Assembly: GCA_029245955.1 (NCBI GenBank) | Contig: JAQWOH010000025.1 | Span: 62,001-126,000, forward strand | Origin: Fuerstiella sp. | GTDB lineage: Bacteria; Planctomycetota; Planctomycetia; Planctomycetales; Planctomycetaceae | Reading direction: 5' to 3' | DNA: 64,000 nucleotides | Shown here: positions 18,989 through 27,807 of the stretch, one piece after another | How the letters are laid out: each line of letters starts with the position of its first letter | Position numbering within the stretch: position 1 is the stretch's first letter | Program-made: the position numbers and the translations under genes | The notes under the pieces: generated by a model | The model's input: the letters and a program-made list of their open reading frames with translations, nothing else | Told to the model about the DNA's origin: nothing | Database searches by the model: none

Positions 18989-20494
18989 TCATGACTGTTT
19001 GCCGGAAGGTTGTTCGTGTCGCAGCAGCGGAAAGAAAATCACGTCACTGATCTTGTGTGCGTTTGTCAGCAGCATGACCAGCCGATCGATACCTATGCCC
19101 AGCCCTCCCGCCGGGGGCATTCCCACTTTCAGCGCCTTAATGAAGTCCGTGTCCATTTTTGCCATTGAATCTTCGTCAGACAGGCCGTCCAATTGTGTCA
19201 GAAACAGTTCTTCCTGCAGGCGAGGGTCGTTGAGTTCTGTGTAGGCGTTTGCAAGTTCCATGCCCTTGATGAACAGCTCGAAGCGTTCCGCAATGGCGGG
19301 ATTATCCGGCTTTCGTTTGGTCAGAGGGCAGATGGATGCCGGGTAGTCAGTGACAAAGACCGGTCCCTGCAGATGATCTTCCACGGTAGCTTCAAAGACT
19401 TCATTGACAATGACATCCGGGTGGGAGCTTTCTGTTTCGATCCCCAGCTGCTTTGCGGCTTCCGTTACAGCTGTTGAATCATTCATGTCGCAGCCCGCGT
19501 GCTCCCGGAACAGATCACCGTAGGGACGACGTGGCCATGGCGGAGTCAGGTCGATCGTGTCGCCATCGTTGCCCCATGGCAGAATCAGAGAATCGCTGAC
19601 GGTCTGCGCCGCATTCACGACGATTTTCTCGGTCAAATCCATCATCGAACGGTAGTCGCCGTACGCCTGATAAATTTCGATCATCGTGAATTCCGGGTTG
19701 TGAGTCTTGTCGACACCCTCGTTACGAAACACGCGGCCGATCTCGTAAACCCGTTCGATACCACCGACCATCAGTCGTTTCAGGTGCAGTTCCAGGGCAA
19801 TCCGCAGATACAGCTCCATGTCCAGTGCGTTGTGATGAGTCGTGAACGGCCGTGCTGCAGCTCCACCAGCGACGGCATGCAGAACGGGAGTCTCCACTTC
19901 ACTAAAACGGTGTCCGCGCAGTGTCTGCCGCACTGAATCGAGGATCGAAGAGCGTTGCAGCATACGCTCCAGCACGCCTTCGCCGTAAATCAGATCTTTG
20001 TAACGCTGTCGCAGCTTTGTTTCTTCGTCTTCAAGGCCATGGTACTTTTCGGGCGGTTGCGCCATGGACTTGCAGAGTACCGTGAGATGCTCAACCTTGA
20101 CCGATGGTTCGCCACTGTCCGTTCGCCAGGCTTTGCCGTCGATGCCGATCAGATCACCAATATCAAGGTGCCCCATCAACGCCCATTGCTCGTCGGACAT
20201 GTCGCCGCGGGAGAACAGCAACTGCATAGTACCTGTCTGGTCCTTCATGACGTAGAAGCGGAGCTTGCCCGCTTTGCGACGCAGCATTACCCGACCCGCG
20301 ATTCGTACATCCGGTCCGACTTCTCCCGACGCTTCGGGCACCATGTTTCGAGCATCGGTAATCGGTACGTGGTCGTCGAATCTCTGGCCAAACGGATCGA
20401 GGCCCATCGCGACGATCTTGTCCAGCTTGTCCAGTCTGGCTTTTTCGAAACGGTCGGGCTTGTTCCGTCGGTTCTTATTCCCGTCGTCTGACAT
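18989..20494 (-). CDS. lysS: Lysyl-tRNA synthetase, class II
   Basis: This enzyme charges tRNA-Lys with lysine in the cytoplasm. The N-terminal OB-fold reads [20 protein letters not shown] and [17 protein letters not shown]. The class II core follows with motif 1 around [20 protein letters not shown], motif 2 at [20 protein letters not shown], and motif 3 at [15 protein letters not shown] near the C-terminus. From ATG 20494 the length is 501 residues, normal for LysS. The frame is open to 20668 but the extra 58 residues do not look like LysS, and AGGA precedes 20494. It stands alone between the symporter operon and csrA. Confidence 0.95.
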   Translation of the reverse strand: MSDDGNKNRRNKPDRFEKARLDKLDKIVAMGLDPFGQRFDDHVPITDARNMVPEASGEVGPDVRIAGRVMLRRKAGKLRFYVMKDQTGTMQLLFSRGDMSDEQWALMGHLDIGDLIGIDGKAWRTDSGEPSVKVEHLTVLCKSMAQPPEKYHGLEDEETKLRQRYKDLIYGEGVLERMLQRSSILDSVRQTLRGHRFSEVETPVLHAVAGGAAARPFTTHHNALDMELYLRIALELHLKRLMVGGIERVYEIGRVFRNEGVDKTHNPEFTMIEIYQAYGDYRSMMDLTEKIVVNAAQTVSDSLILPWGNDGDTIDLTPPWPRRPYGDLFREHAGCDMNDSTAVTEAAKQLGIETESSHPDVIVNEVFEATVEDHLQGPVFVTDYPASICPLTKRKPDNPAIAERFELFIKGMELANAYTELNDPRLQEELFLTQLDGLSDEDSMAKMDTDFIKALKVGMPPAGGLGIGIDRLVMLLTNAHKISDVIFFPLLRHEQPSGKQS

Positions 20495-21154
20495 CTTCCA
20501 ATGATTCCTTTTTCCTTGTTGGATTTCACGGGTTCCGTTAACGTGTTCAGCGGCTGCCCTGTGGACTTCGTAATGCAGTCGTGCAGAATGATCTCTGGTT
20601 TGCGCGCACCGCCCGCAATTGTGCAGCTCCCGGCGGGAGCTGGTCCGATTTGGTTCCAATTCCAGCACGCAGCATTGACAAGTGAGTTGTCGCTGTGATC
20701 CTGTGGTTTCGAAACCGCTTTCGGTCGTTTCCTGGTAAAAGCTCGAATCAGCGGCCGAAGGCAGATTGACGCTGGGTGCGACAGTGCTGCATCATAGGAA
20801 AGCATTCACGACTCGGAAGTCGTTGCCGCAAAGAAGCTGAGTGTGCTGCGGAAAAACTCTGTTCCAGGCAGGCGTCTGGCTGTTGTGCACCTGGATATTT
20901 CCGCAGTGTCGGCGAGGTGGCTGTCTTGGACTCTGTGGTCTTGCTTTTCTATGACGGTTGTTGGTGTGAACGCATTTTCACGCGGCCCTGTTCGTGCTGG
21001 TGCAGCGGGCCGTCAGTGCGCAGTGGGTCTCAGCTTCCGCTGCTGCTGTTCCGGCGACCACGGGACGGATACTCTCCTCGCGTTTTCCATTCGTAGTTAT
21101 GGACACAGGCAGGTGGCTTCGTCTGTCCAGGGCAGAGTGTTTCGCTGCGCATGA
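20495..21154. other. Long gap, no supported gene
   Basis: About 660 bases between lysS and the csrA terminator. Frames of around 100 codons on the plus strand overlap each other and are Cys-, Arg- and Ser-rich in a way typical of non-coding frames. I see no RNA gene or repeat. The lysS promoter should lie in its left part. Confidence 0.4.
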
Positions 21155-21180
21155 AAAAGGCCGAGCTCAGCTCGGCCTTA
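21155..21180 (-). terminator. Intrinsic terminator of csrA
   Basis: An 11-bp perfect inverted repeat (AAGGCCGAGCT and complement around one central base, 21158-21180) is followed, on the minus strand, by five T residues (21155-21159). It lies about 45 bases past the csrA stop. Confidence 0.85.
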
Positions 21181-21225
21181 TCGTTTTGCACGATACCACG
21201 CAGGTGTCGCTGTTGTGGGGTCACG

Positions 21226-21426
21226 TCACAGCGGGAGCGCCTCCGGTTTTGAGGTGTTCTTTCTTGAGTCCGGGCCGAAATCACAAAGTTCTTCACGAAC
21301 GATGTTCATCGTCTTGGGAGCCTCAATTCCGATGCGTACGGAGTTCGGTCCAATTCGCACGATGGTGATCGCGACGTCGTCACCAATCAAAATCCGCTCT
21401 CCAGATTTTCTCGACAGCACAAGCAT
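21226..21426 (-). CDS. csrA: Carbon storage regulator CsrA
   Basis: A 66-residue RNA-binding dimer that represses or activates translation by binding GGA motifs in mRNA leaders. It opens with MLVLSRKSGERILIGDDVAI and keeps Leu4, Arg6 and Arg44 (in NIVREEL), the residues known to contact RNA in E. coli CsrA. The C-terminal 15 residues are polar and variable. I chose ATG 21426, which has GGAG nine bases upstream, over an in-frame start at 21498 whose product would not begin like CsrA. It is monocistronic with its own terminator. No flagellar or fliW gene is adjacent, unlike the arrangement in many bacteria. Confidence 0.93.
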   Translation of the reverse strand: MLVLSRKSGERILIGDDVAITIVRIGPNSVRIGIEAPKTMNIVREELCDFGPDSRKNTSKPEALPL

Positions 21427-21809
21427 TGCTTCTACTCCATGTCTTCCTGTTGTCTGAACGTCCATGTCTCTGAGAGCCACACTCCGTGAGTCTCTCAAGG
21501 TCTTGCCGAAGCCTCACCTGCCGAAACTGCAGTGATCAAAGTGACGTCGACATCAGAATGATACAAACCAGATCCCGGCTGCCAACCCTAAACCCGCCAA
21601 AAGCAGCATTGCTTAAAAAACCAGCACGGTGTGACATGCCTAAAAAACAGGCAGTTGCTGCAGTGGTGTTTGGGACGCTTGTAAATCAACGCTGACTTTG
21701 GTCTGATTTATGTCAGTGGTCAACAAAAACACTGGTTATTTCGAAATAACGGCGTTGTTGACGCAGGCAAATAGCTCGGGGTATGGTCGGTCTCACGGGA
21801 GATACAGGA
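21427..21809. other. Divergent csrA / oxidoreductase intergenic region
   Basis: About 380 bases with no gene. It holds the nested inverted repeat at 21719-21762 and should hold the promoters of both divergent genes. Confidence 0.45.
21719..21762. promoter_or_regulatory. Nested inverted repeats upstream of the Gfo/Idh gene
   Basis: A 16-bp perfect palindrome (GTTATTTCGAAATAAC, 21735-21750) lies inside a second perfect 8-bp inverted repeat (GTCAACAA 21719-21726, TTGTTGAC 21755-21762). The element ends 47 bases before the Gfo/Idh start codon. The inner palindrome is AT-rich and gapless, more like a binding site for a dimeric regulator than an RNA hairpin. Confidence 0.5.
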
Positions 21810-22856
21810 ATGATTCGGATTGGAATCGTTGGTGTCGGGTTTATGGGGTACACCCATTTCGAAGGGGCCCAGGACCTTGCAGATGCCAAGGTGGTTGCGA
21901 TTGCCACTCGCAATGAGCAGAAGCTGGCGGGCGATTGGACGGGTATTCAGGGTAACTTTGGCCCGCCTGGCGGTCAGGTCGACGTCTCCGAGTTGAAGTG
22001 CTATGCCAATTACAAGGATCTGTTGGCCGATCCTGATATCGATCTGGTCGACGTCTGCGTGCCGACGGACAAGCACCACAGCGTCGTGCTGGAATCCCTG
22101 GCGGCGGGAAAACCCACGCTTGTTGAGAAGCCGATTTCCGTGGAGCTGCCTGAAGCTCAGGAAATGGTCGTCGCCGCTGAAAACGCGGGCGTCCCGTTGC
22201 TTGTGGCCCATGTGCTACCGTTCTTTCCGGAATTCCGCTTCATTGCCGATGCGATTCAGTCAGGGAAATTTGGTAAGCTCAGGGCAGGGCACTTTAAACG
22301 TGTGATCTGCCCGCCGGACTGGTCGAACGACATGTCTGATTTTCGCAAACTCGGCGGGTGGGGGATCGATCTGCACATCCACGACAACCATTTTATTGCC
22401 CATGCACTGGGCAAGCCGCAGAGCGTCTTTTCGACCGGCCTGCTGCAGGACGGTTTTGTCAACCATGTTCACACGTCTTACGTGTACGGCAATGACGGCC
22501 CGGCGGTCACCGCTGTCAGCGGTGGCATCGCCGCCAGCGGTCTGGCATTCGGGCATGGGTTTGAATTGTATTTTGACGATGCCACACTGTTGTTCGATGC
22601 CGGCACCTATGGTGGCGAATGGATTGTTAACCGCCCCTTGACTGTCATTACCAACGACGGAAAGGCTGAAACTGTCGATCTTTCCGGCAGCGATAAATGG
22701 TGTGCCGCATTCACCAACGAATTGCAGGTTGCCGTCGATTACATGACCGGGAAGGCGGACGCCGGTCCGTTATCCAGTACCCTCGCCCTTGACGCACTTC
22801 GGATTTGCTATGCGGAAGCAAAGAGTGTTGCTGAAGGTCGGCTTGTTGAGGTGTAG
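21810..22856 (+). CDS. Gfo/Idh/MocA family oxidoreductase
   Basis: An NAD(P)-dependent dehydrogenase of the Gfo/Idh/MocA family, which usually acts on sugars, inositols or sugar acids. The Rossmann fold starts at the N-terminus with IRIGIVGVGFMGYTHFEG. The family motif EKPIS appears in GKPTLVEKPISVELPEAQEM near residue 108. The C-terminal domain contains GGWGIDLHIHDNHFIAHALG, with the His residues expected at the active site. From ATG 21810, with GGGAG eight bases upstream, it is 348 residues, a usual length. There is no signal peptide. It precedes an amidohydrolase and a sulfatase on the same strand, suggesting carbohydrate or polyol use; the substrate cannot be read. Confidence 0.88.
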   Translation: MIRIGIVGVGFMGYTHFEGAQDLADAKVVAIATRNEQKLAGDWTGIQGNFGPPGGQVDVSELKCYANYKDLLADPDIDLVDVCVPTDKHHSVVLESLAAGKPTLVEKPISVELPEAQEMVVAAENAGVPLLVAHVLPFFPEFRFIADAIQSGKFGKLRAGHFKRVICPPDWSNDMSDFRKLGGWGIDLHIHDNHFIAHALGKPQSVFSTGLLQDGFVNHVHTSYVYGNDGPAVTAVSGGIAASGLAFGHGFELYFDDATLLFDAGTYGGEWIVNRPLTVITNDGKAETVDLSGSDKWCAAFTNELQVAVDYMTGKADAGPLSSTLALDALRICYAEAKSVAEGRLVEV

Positions 22857-22959
22857 GGTTTCGTGAATCCATTGTCCTGGCTGCGGCAGTGAAGTCGGCA
22901 GTGCCTTCTCAGTTGGTTCGGCTCACGCTGCCCGCTGTTCTCACGGAAAGTTATTCGAT

Positions 22960-23928
22960 ATGAGTACCGTTCAGCGAAGTCGAAGGGGATTTTTTCAGTC
23001 GGCGACAGCAGCCGTGGTGACTGCGGGGGCGGTATTGCAAAACCCGCTTGAAGCGATGCTTCCCGACGAGCAGCGGCTTCCGAGGCCCGGACGTCTGCTG
23101 GACTGTCACCTGCATATCAATCACTTTGACAGGTCTGTTGAGGATACGATCCGCCATATGGACCGGACAGGGACCAGCAGGGCGTTCATTCTGCCTCTGG
23201 AAACTGGCGAAGGGAACGTGCTGCTGCGATCTGAAACAGTGCTGCATGCATTTCATCTGTACAAAGATCGTATCATTCCGTTTTGCCAGACGGATATTCG
23301 TCAGCCGGACGTTCTGGATCGAATTCGCGCCTACCACCTGCTTGGATGCCGTGGTATTGGAGAGCAAAAGGAACACCTGCCCCTGGGCGACAAACGTGTG
23401 GAAGCGGTGATCGCTCTGTGCGATGAACTGAACTGGCCGATTACGATTCACTTTCAGGATTCCGCAAGTGGGTATAACCAGGGAATGGCAGAGCACCTGG
23501 AGACTTATCTGAAGCGTTACCGACGGGTGAGAATTATCGGTCATGCTCAGACGTTCTGGGCGAATATCAGCGCCGACGTGCCACCACCGGATGAGACGCT
23601 GTACCCGACGGGGCCGGTCAGGCCAGGTGGGCTGCTGGACAGGCTGTTGGGCGATTATCCCAATCTCTACGCCGATATGTCCGCCGGCAGCGGCTATCGG
23701 GCGTTGAGTCGCGACGAAGACTTTACCGCAGGCTTCTTCGACCGACACCCCAAGCAGATTCTGTTTGGCAGCGACTGCCCGTGTCGAGACGGCGCCGGCG
23801 AAAACTTCAAGGGAATGTGTTACTCGACGCAGTTGCAGCGACTGCTGAGGAGACTCATTTCCGACGAATCGCGTCTGGACGACGCCTTCCACAACAATGC
23901 GATGCTCGCTTTGGAAGGTACTGCCTGA
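22960..23928 (+). CDS. Amidohydrolase-related protein with twin-arginine leader
   Basis: A 322-residue TIM-barrel hydrolase of the amidohydrolase-2 group. It begins with a Tat-type leader (SRRGFFQSATAAVV), so export of the folded, metal-loaded enzyme is likely. Metal motifs are LLDCHLHIN (His50 and His52), PITIHFQDS, RIIGHAQTFWAN and LFGSDCPCRDG (the late Asp). Group members hydrolyse or decarboxylate small cyclic substrates such as lactones; the substrate here is unknown. It follows the oxidoreductase with about 100 bases between them and precedes the sulfatase by about 70, so the three may be co-transcribed. Confidence 0.8.
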   Translation: MSTVQRSRRGFFQSATAAVVTAGAVLQNPLEAMLPDEQRLPRPGRLLDCHLHINHFDRSVEDTIRHMDRTGTSRAFILPLETGEGNVLLRSETVLHAFHLYKDRIIPFCQTDIRQPDVLDRIRAYHLLGCRGIGEQKEHLPLGDKRVEAVIALCDELNWPITIHFQDSASGYNQGMAEHLETYLKRYRRVRIIGHAQTFWANISADVPPPDETLYPTGPVRPGGLLDRLLGDYPNLYADMSAGSGYRALSRDEDFTAGFFDRHPKQILFGSDCPCRDGAGENFKGMCYSTQLQRLLRRLISDESRLDDAFHNNAMLALEGTA

Positions 23929-23996
23929 TTCCGCCTGGTCTGTGATTTCGGGCAGCGATGGTGCAGTTCAAGAAAATTCCTTTAAGGACTCATCTG

Positions 23997-25490
23997 ATGA
24001 TTCGATATGACTGTCGCTTCCCGGTACTGATCTGCTTTTTGGTGGTGGCGACCGGCCTGCCATCTGCGGCCGCCGCTGATGGTCCGAACGTACTGTTCCT
24101 GATCTGTGATGACCTGAACTGTGATCTGGGGTGCTACGGGCATCCCCTGGTGAAGACGCCAAACATTGACCGGCTGGCCGCGCGCGGTGTGCGTTTCGAA
24201 CACGCGTACTGTCAGTATCCGCTGTGCGGCCCCAGTCGGGCATCGTTTATGACCGGGCTGTATCCGGACCAGACGCTGATTCATCGCAACTCAGTCTATA
24301 TTCGTGAGCATGTGCCGAACGTCAATACGATGTCCCAGATGTTTCGCGATGTCCGTTACACGGCCGCACGAGTCGGCAAGATCTATCACTACAACGTGCC
24401 AAAGCATATTGGCACGTCGGGGCACGATGATCCCTATTCGTGGAACTACACCATCAATCCGGAGGGTCGAGACGTTCACGAAGAGGGTCAGATCTTCAGC
24501 CTGGTGCCGGGGTCCTTTGGCGGCACGCTCAGCTGGCTGGCGGCAGACGGAACGGATGATGAACAGACCGATGGTATTGCTGCGCATGAGACCAGCAGCG
24601 TACTGAGGCGGCATGCGAAGTCCGGCGAGTCATTTTTTCTGGCCGTCGGTCTGTATCGCCCGCACACGCCGTATGTGGCGCCGAAGAAGTACTTCGGCAT
24701 GTACCCTGTCGAAAAAATTAAAGTCCCCACCGTCCCGTCAGGGTATTTCGATACGATTCCGAACGGTGCACGTATTTCCGTGACACGAAAGAAACAACGG
24801 GAAAAACTGGTTGGCGGATTGGCCGAGCAGGCGATCCAGGCCTACTACGCGTCGATCACTTTCGCGGATGCCCAACTGGGAAAGATTCTGCAGACGCTTG
24901 ACGAAACCGGGCTGGCGAAAAGCACGATCGTGGTGTTTACGTCCGATCACGGTTACCACATGGGCGAGCACGGCCATTATCAAAAGACCACGTTGTTTGA
25001 GAATGCGGCTCATGTGCCGCTGGTTATTGCCGGTCCCGGTGTGGAAGCCGTTGGCCAGACAGCTTCCACACCGGCTGAAATGGTGGATTTTTATCCAACC
25101 CTGGCGGAGCTTGCGGGGCTGGATATACCTGAATTTCTGTCCGGCGTCAGCCTGTTGCCGGCGTTAAAGGATGCGTCCGTCCGGCCACGCGAGTCTGCAT
25201 TGACTCAATACAGCAACGGGTACAGTATTCGGACTCTGCATTATCGATACACCGAATGGGGGGATGGCGGGACTGAGGGCAGCGAACTTTACGATCATCA
25301 AAGTGATCCGGCAGAAATGCACAACCTCGCCGGCGGCGTGGAACATAAGGGTGTCGTGGCTGAGCTGTCGGGCATGCTGCACGCCAGAATTGCGCAGGCG
25401 AAACAGCCGCCAGCAGGGCTGAAGCAAAACGTCTTTGATAACAAACGCAGAGTGCCGCAGAAGAATCCGAGGTCCTCTGCGGTACGATAG
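23997..25490 (+). CDS. Secreted sulfatase, iduronate-2-sulfatase-like
   Basis: A 497-residue type I sulfatase with a signal peptide (VLICFLVVATGLPSAAAA). The formylglycine motif is CGPSR, with Cys77 the residue to be oxidised by a sulfatase-maturing enzyme. Metal ligands are visible in FLICDDLN near 38-39 and in FTSDHGYHMGEHGHYQK in the second half. NVLFLICDDLNCDLGCYGHP and VKTPNIDRLAARGVRFEHAY resemble iduronate-2-sulfatases, a large group in planctomycetes that act on algal or other sulfated glycans. I chose ATG 23997, with AAGGA ten bases upstream, over 23958. Exact substrate unknown; no maturase gene is nearby. Confidence 0.88.
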   Translation: MIRYDCRFPVLICFLVVATGLPSAAAADGPNVLFLICDDLNCDLGCYGHPLVKTPNIDRLAARGVRFEHAYCQYPLCGPSRASFMTGLYPDQTLIHRNSVYIREHVPNVNTMSQMFRDVRYTAARVGKIYHYNVPKHIGTSGHDDPYSWNYTINPEGRDVHEEGQIFSLVPGSFGGTLSWLAADGTDDEQTDGIAAHETSSVLRRHAKSGESFFLAVGLYRPHTPYVAPKKYFGMYPVEKIKVPTVPSGYFDTIPNGARISVTRKKQREKLVGGLAEQAIQAYYASITFADAQLGKILQTLDETGLAKSTIVVFTSDHGYHMGEHGHYQKTTLFENAAHVPLVIAGPGVEAVGQTASTPAEMVDFYPTLAELAGLDIPEFLSGVSLLPALKDASVRPRESALTQYSNGYSIRTLHYRYTEWGDGGTEGSELYDHQSDPAEMHNLAGGVEHKGVVAELSGMLHARIAQAKQPPAGLKQNVFDNKRRVPQKNPRSSAVR

Positions 25491-25665
25491 ATCGTCCCCC
25501 ATCGATATGTCGCGACTCTGGCCCATCGTTCAGCTGCAGGACTGTTTGCGGGAGCCGGTACGTGTCCGCAGCAGCAGGGTTTGTGGCCGGTACTGACTTA
25601 TGCTGGCGCTGGTATTTGATGGGAAACTGAGACCGCGGAATTGTCTGTTTCTGCCAACTTCGGAA

Positions 25666-26991
25666 TCAGCGGCGAACCAGGCAGCCTGCCACATGGCCCC
25701 CGAATCCCAGTGAAATTTTGAGCGCCGAATGGAGCCCCGAACGGGCGACTGGCGTCTTTGTTAACGATACTGGGCACGCCGGGTCGATTGTTCTCAGATT
25801 GGCCGTGCCGGGGATGATGCTGTCCCGCAGTGCAAGCAATGTGAGTCCGAATTCGGTGCTGCCCGCTGCGCCAAGCAGATGTCCGGTTGCTCCCTTGGTT
25901 GCAAATGCCGGAATTGTCTCCTGCCCGAACGTCTGCTGCAGCCCGTGGGCTTCGGCAAGGTCGTTGGTCTCGGTTCCGGTCCCGTGCAGGCTGACGAAGT
26001 CGGGACGTTCATTGGTGGTGAGGCTGTATTCCGGTGACATTCGCCGCAGCAGTTCGGCGACCATCGTTCCTGTCGCATCAATCTGCGTGATTCCGGTGGG
26101 GTCGGTCAGCCAGCCTCCGGAAATGATCTGTCCCAGGCTGCGCGCCTGGCGTTGTTCGGCGTGGCATCGTGATTCCAGAACAAAGACGGCCGCTCCCTCG
26201 CCCACAACAAAGCCGTCACGCTCCACATCGAACGGTCGACAGGCGGTGGCCGATCTATAACTCTTTGACGTTACGCCGAGCCGGTGAAAGGCCGCCAGTA
26301 CGGACGGCCGCAGTGATGCATCGGCGCTTCCGGCGATACACACATGACATTCACCCGAGTGTATGAGTGCGGCGGCCTGAAGAATGCTGACCAGCCCGGA
26401 CGCGCAGGCTGCGACCGGGCACGATGCGGGGCCGGTTGCCTGAGCCAGACTTAACACTGCAGACAGAGGCGCGTCCGGCATGAATGACGTCTGCCATTCG
26501 TGCGATCGGTCATCGCCGGAAGAACTGTCATCCTCGAAACAGCGTTTCCATTCGGCCTCCATTGCTCTTAAGCTGGCCTTGCTGGTGCCGATGACAAACC
26601 CGGTTTGTTGTGACGCCAGCTCAGAGCCCCCCAGACCGGCCTGTTGAACTGCTTCACCGAACGCGCCGACAACCAGGTTGTTGAGAGCATCGTGGCTGTA
26701 GTAATCGACAAAGGTCTGTTGTACGCTCGACGGAAAGCCGCTGACGGCGGTAAGTGCGTTCGCAGCGACGGCAGAGTGGTCGAGCGGGGCACCGCCGGGC
26801 GTCCGCTTGAGCAGGTCCGACAGTTGAGAGAACCTGTCGATATCCGCAACGCTGAGCTCTCGTGCGGCAACGTCTCCGGCCAGTAACCGTTGCCATGTCG
26901 ATTCGCGACCGATTCCCAGCGGCGTGATCATGCCGATGCCGGTCACCACAACATCTTTGCCAGGATCTTTCTGTTCCGTAAGAGTGAACAA
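25666..26991 (-). CDS. Beta-ketoacyl-ACP synthase (FabF-like)
   Basis: A 441-residue thiolase-fold condensing enzyme. It starts like KAS II (VVVTGIGMITPLGIGRESTW) and carries the full triad: Cys196 in PVAACASGLVSI, His336 in SLHGTGTETND and His371 in ATKGATGHLLGAAGSTEFGL. The insertion between 150 and 170 (Asp/Ser-rich) is unusual. It would elongate an acyl chain on acyl carrier protein. No ACP, malonyl transferase or ketoreductase gene is nearby, so this looks like an accessory enzyme for a special lipid or side chain, not the housekeeping FabF. The start lies 11 bases after the DUF3467 stop, so the two are probably one operon. Confidence 0.85.
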   Translation of the reverse strand: MFTLTEQKDPGKDVVVTGIGMITPLGIGRESTWQRLLAGDVAARELSVADIDRFSQLSDLLKRTPGGAPLDHSAVAANALTAVSGFPSSVQQTFVDYYSHDALNNLVVGAFGEAVQQAGLGGSELASQQTGFVIGTSKASLRAMEAEWKRCFEDDSSSGDDRSHEWQTSFMPDAPLSAVLSLAQATGPASCPVAACASGLVSILQAAALIHSGECHVCIAGSADASLRPSVLAAFHRLGVTSKSYRSATACRPFDVERDGFVVGEGAAVFVLESRCHAEQRQARSLGQIISGGWLTDPTGITQIDATGTMVAELLRRMSPEYSLTTNERPDFVSLHGTGTETNDLAEAHGLQQTFGQETIPAFATKGATGHLLGAAGSTEFGLTLLALRDSIIPGTANLRTIDPACPVSLTKTPVARSGLHSALKISLGFGGHVAGCLVRR

Positions 26992-27002
26992 TTAATCAGC
27001 GT

Positions 27003-27659
27003 TCAATTGTTTTCCGGATGATAGCCAAATGGTTCCTCCGGCGGAGCCTCTGGTGGAGGTGGCTGCGGCGGTGAACCTGGCGGTGTGTTCTTCGGCCGAT
27101 TCTGAAACTGCTGGAACGAATGCTTCAGTGAATCGAGAAGTCGTTTTGCGTTGGGAGCTGCCACGAAAACGCGACTCGATACTGCGGATCGCGGAAAGAA
27201 TGTTGTTATGAAATCCAGCGAAAATTCCGATGCTGTATGGCCGATCATCACCGCGTTGGCGTATACGCCGGACATGGTGTCATCGTTCAGTTTTAACTGG
27301 TCATACAGATCCTGTGCCGACTGTTTGGGAGCGTCGGGGGCCGGCACCGGGGGTGTTGGGAGCAGGATCTCCCCAAAGCGGTCTTCGTGCTTCTTAAGAT
27401 TCTCCTGCAATGCCTGGATGAACTGAGCAACGACTGCCGGAGGAAGCACGATACGGGCCGCGACCTGCTGGGGCTGCTGCATGCGGAGCAGAAAGTCGAC
27501 AATGAATTCGTGCTGGCCCTGCAGCACAACGGCGCCCGTACTGAAGATGCCTCGAGCAACATGCGCCGGAACCAGAGCTCCCACATGGCTGTGACGCACT
27601 TCCTGACTTTGCGGCTGATCGGGTGAGTTTTCGTCAGGAGGAGGGGGAACGTCTGACAT
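27003..27659 (-). CDS. Tandem DUF3467 protein
   Basis: A 218-residue soluble protein with two copies of the DUF3467 fold. Copy 1 spans about 28-97 (STGAVVLQGQHEFIVDFLLR, then RIVLPPAVVAQFIQALQENL). Copy 2 spans about 128-192 (YANAVMIGHTASEFSLDFIT, FFPRSAVSSRVFVAAP, LDSLKHSFQQFQ). The ends and the linker are Pro-rich, with a C-terminal PPQPPPPEAPPEEPF tail that looks disordered. The function of DUF3467 is not established. Its closeness to the ketoacyl synthase (11 bases) suggests co-expression only. Confidence 0.82.
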   Translation of the reverse strand: MSDVPPPPDENSPDQPQSQEVRHSHVGALVPAHVARGIFSTGAVVLQGQHEFIVDFLLRMQQPQQVAARIVLPPAVVAQFIQALQENLKKHEDRFGEILLPTPPVPAPDAPKQSAQDLYDQLKLNDDTMSGVYANAVMIGHTASEFSLDFITTFFPRSAVSSRVFVAAPNAKRLLDSLKHSFQQFQNRPKNTPPGSPPQPPPPEAPPEEPFGYHPENN

Positions 27660-27807
27660 GAGAAAGTTGATCTTCCCTGTGATTCGAGCTCTGCGCGTAC
27701 GGGATCGTGGGCGACACGACGTTGCCCGGAGCGGAGTCTAACACCTCGCGATCGGAAAGACACCCGTCTGCTTTGGGGCGGTCAAAGTTGCGGTGACATC
27801 CTCGTTG

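Noticed and set aside
20776..21368. Overlapping plus-strand frames of 80-124 codons between lysS and csrA.
   Set aside because: They overlap each other and cross the csrA terminator and gene; Cys/Arg/Ser-rich composition suggests non-coding DNA.
22951..23892. A 313-codon minus-strand frame opposite the amidohydrolase.
   Set aside because: The plus-strand protein has a Tat leader and ordered metal motifs; the reverse frame shows none.
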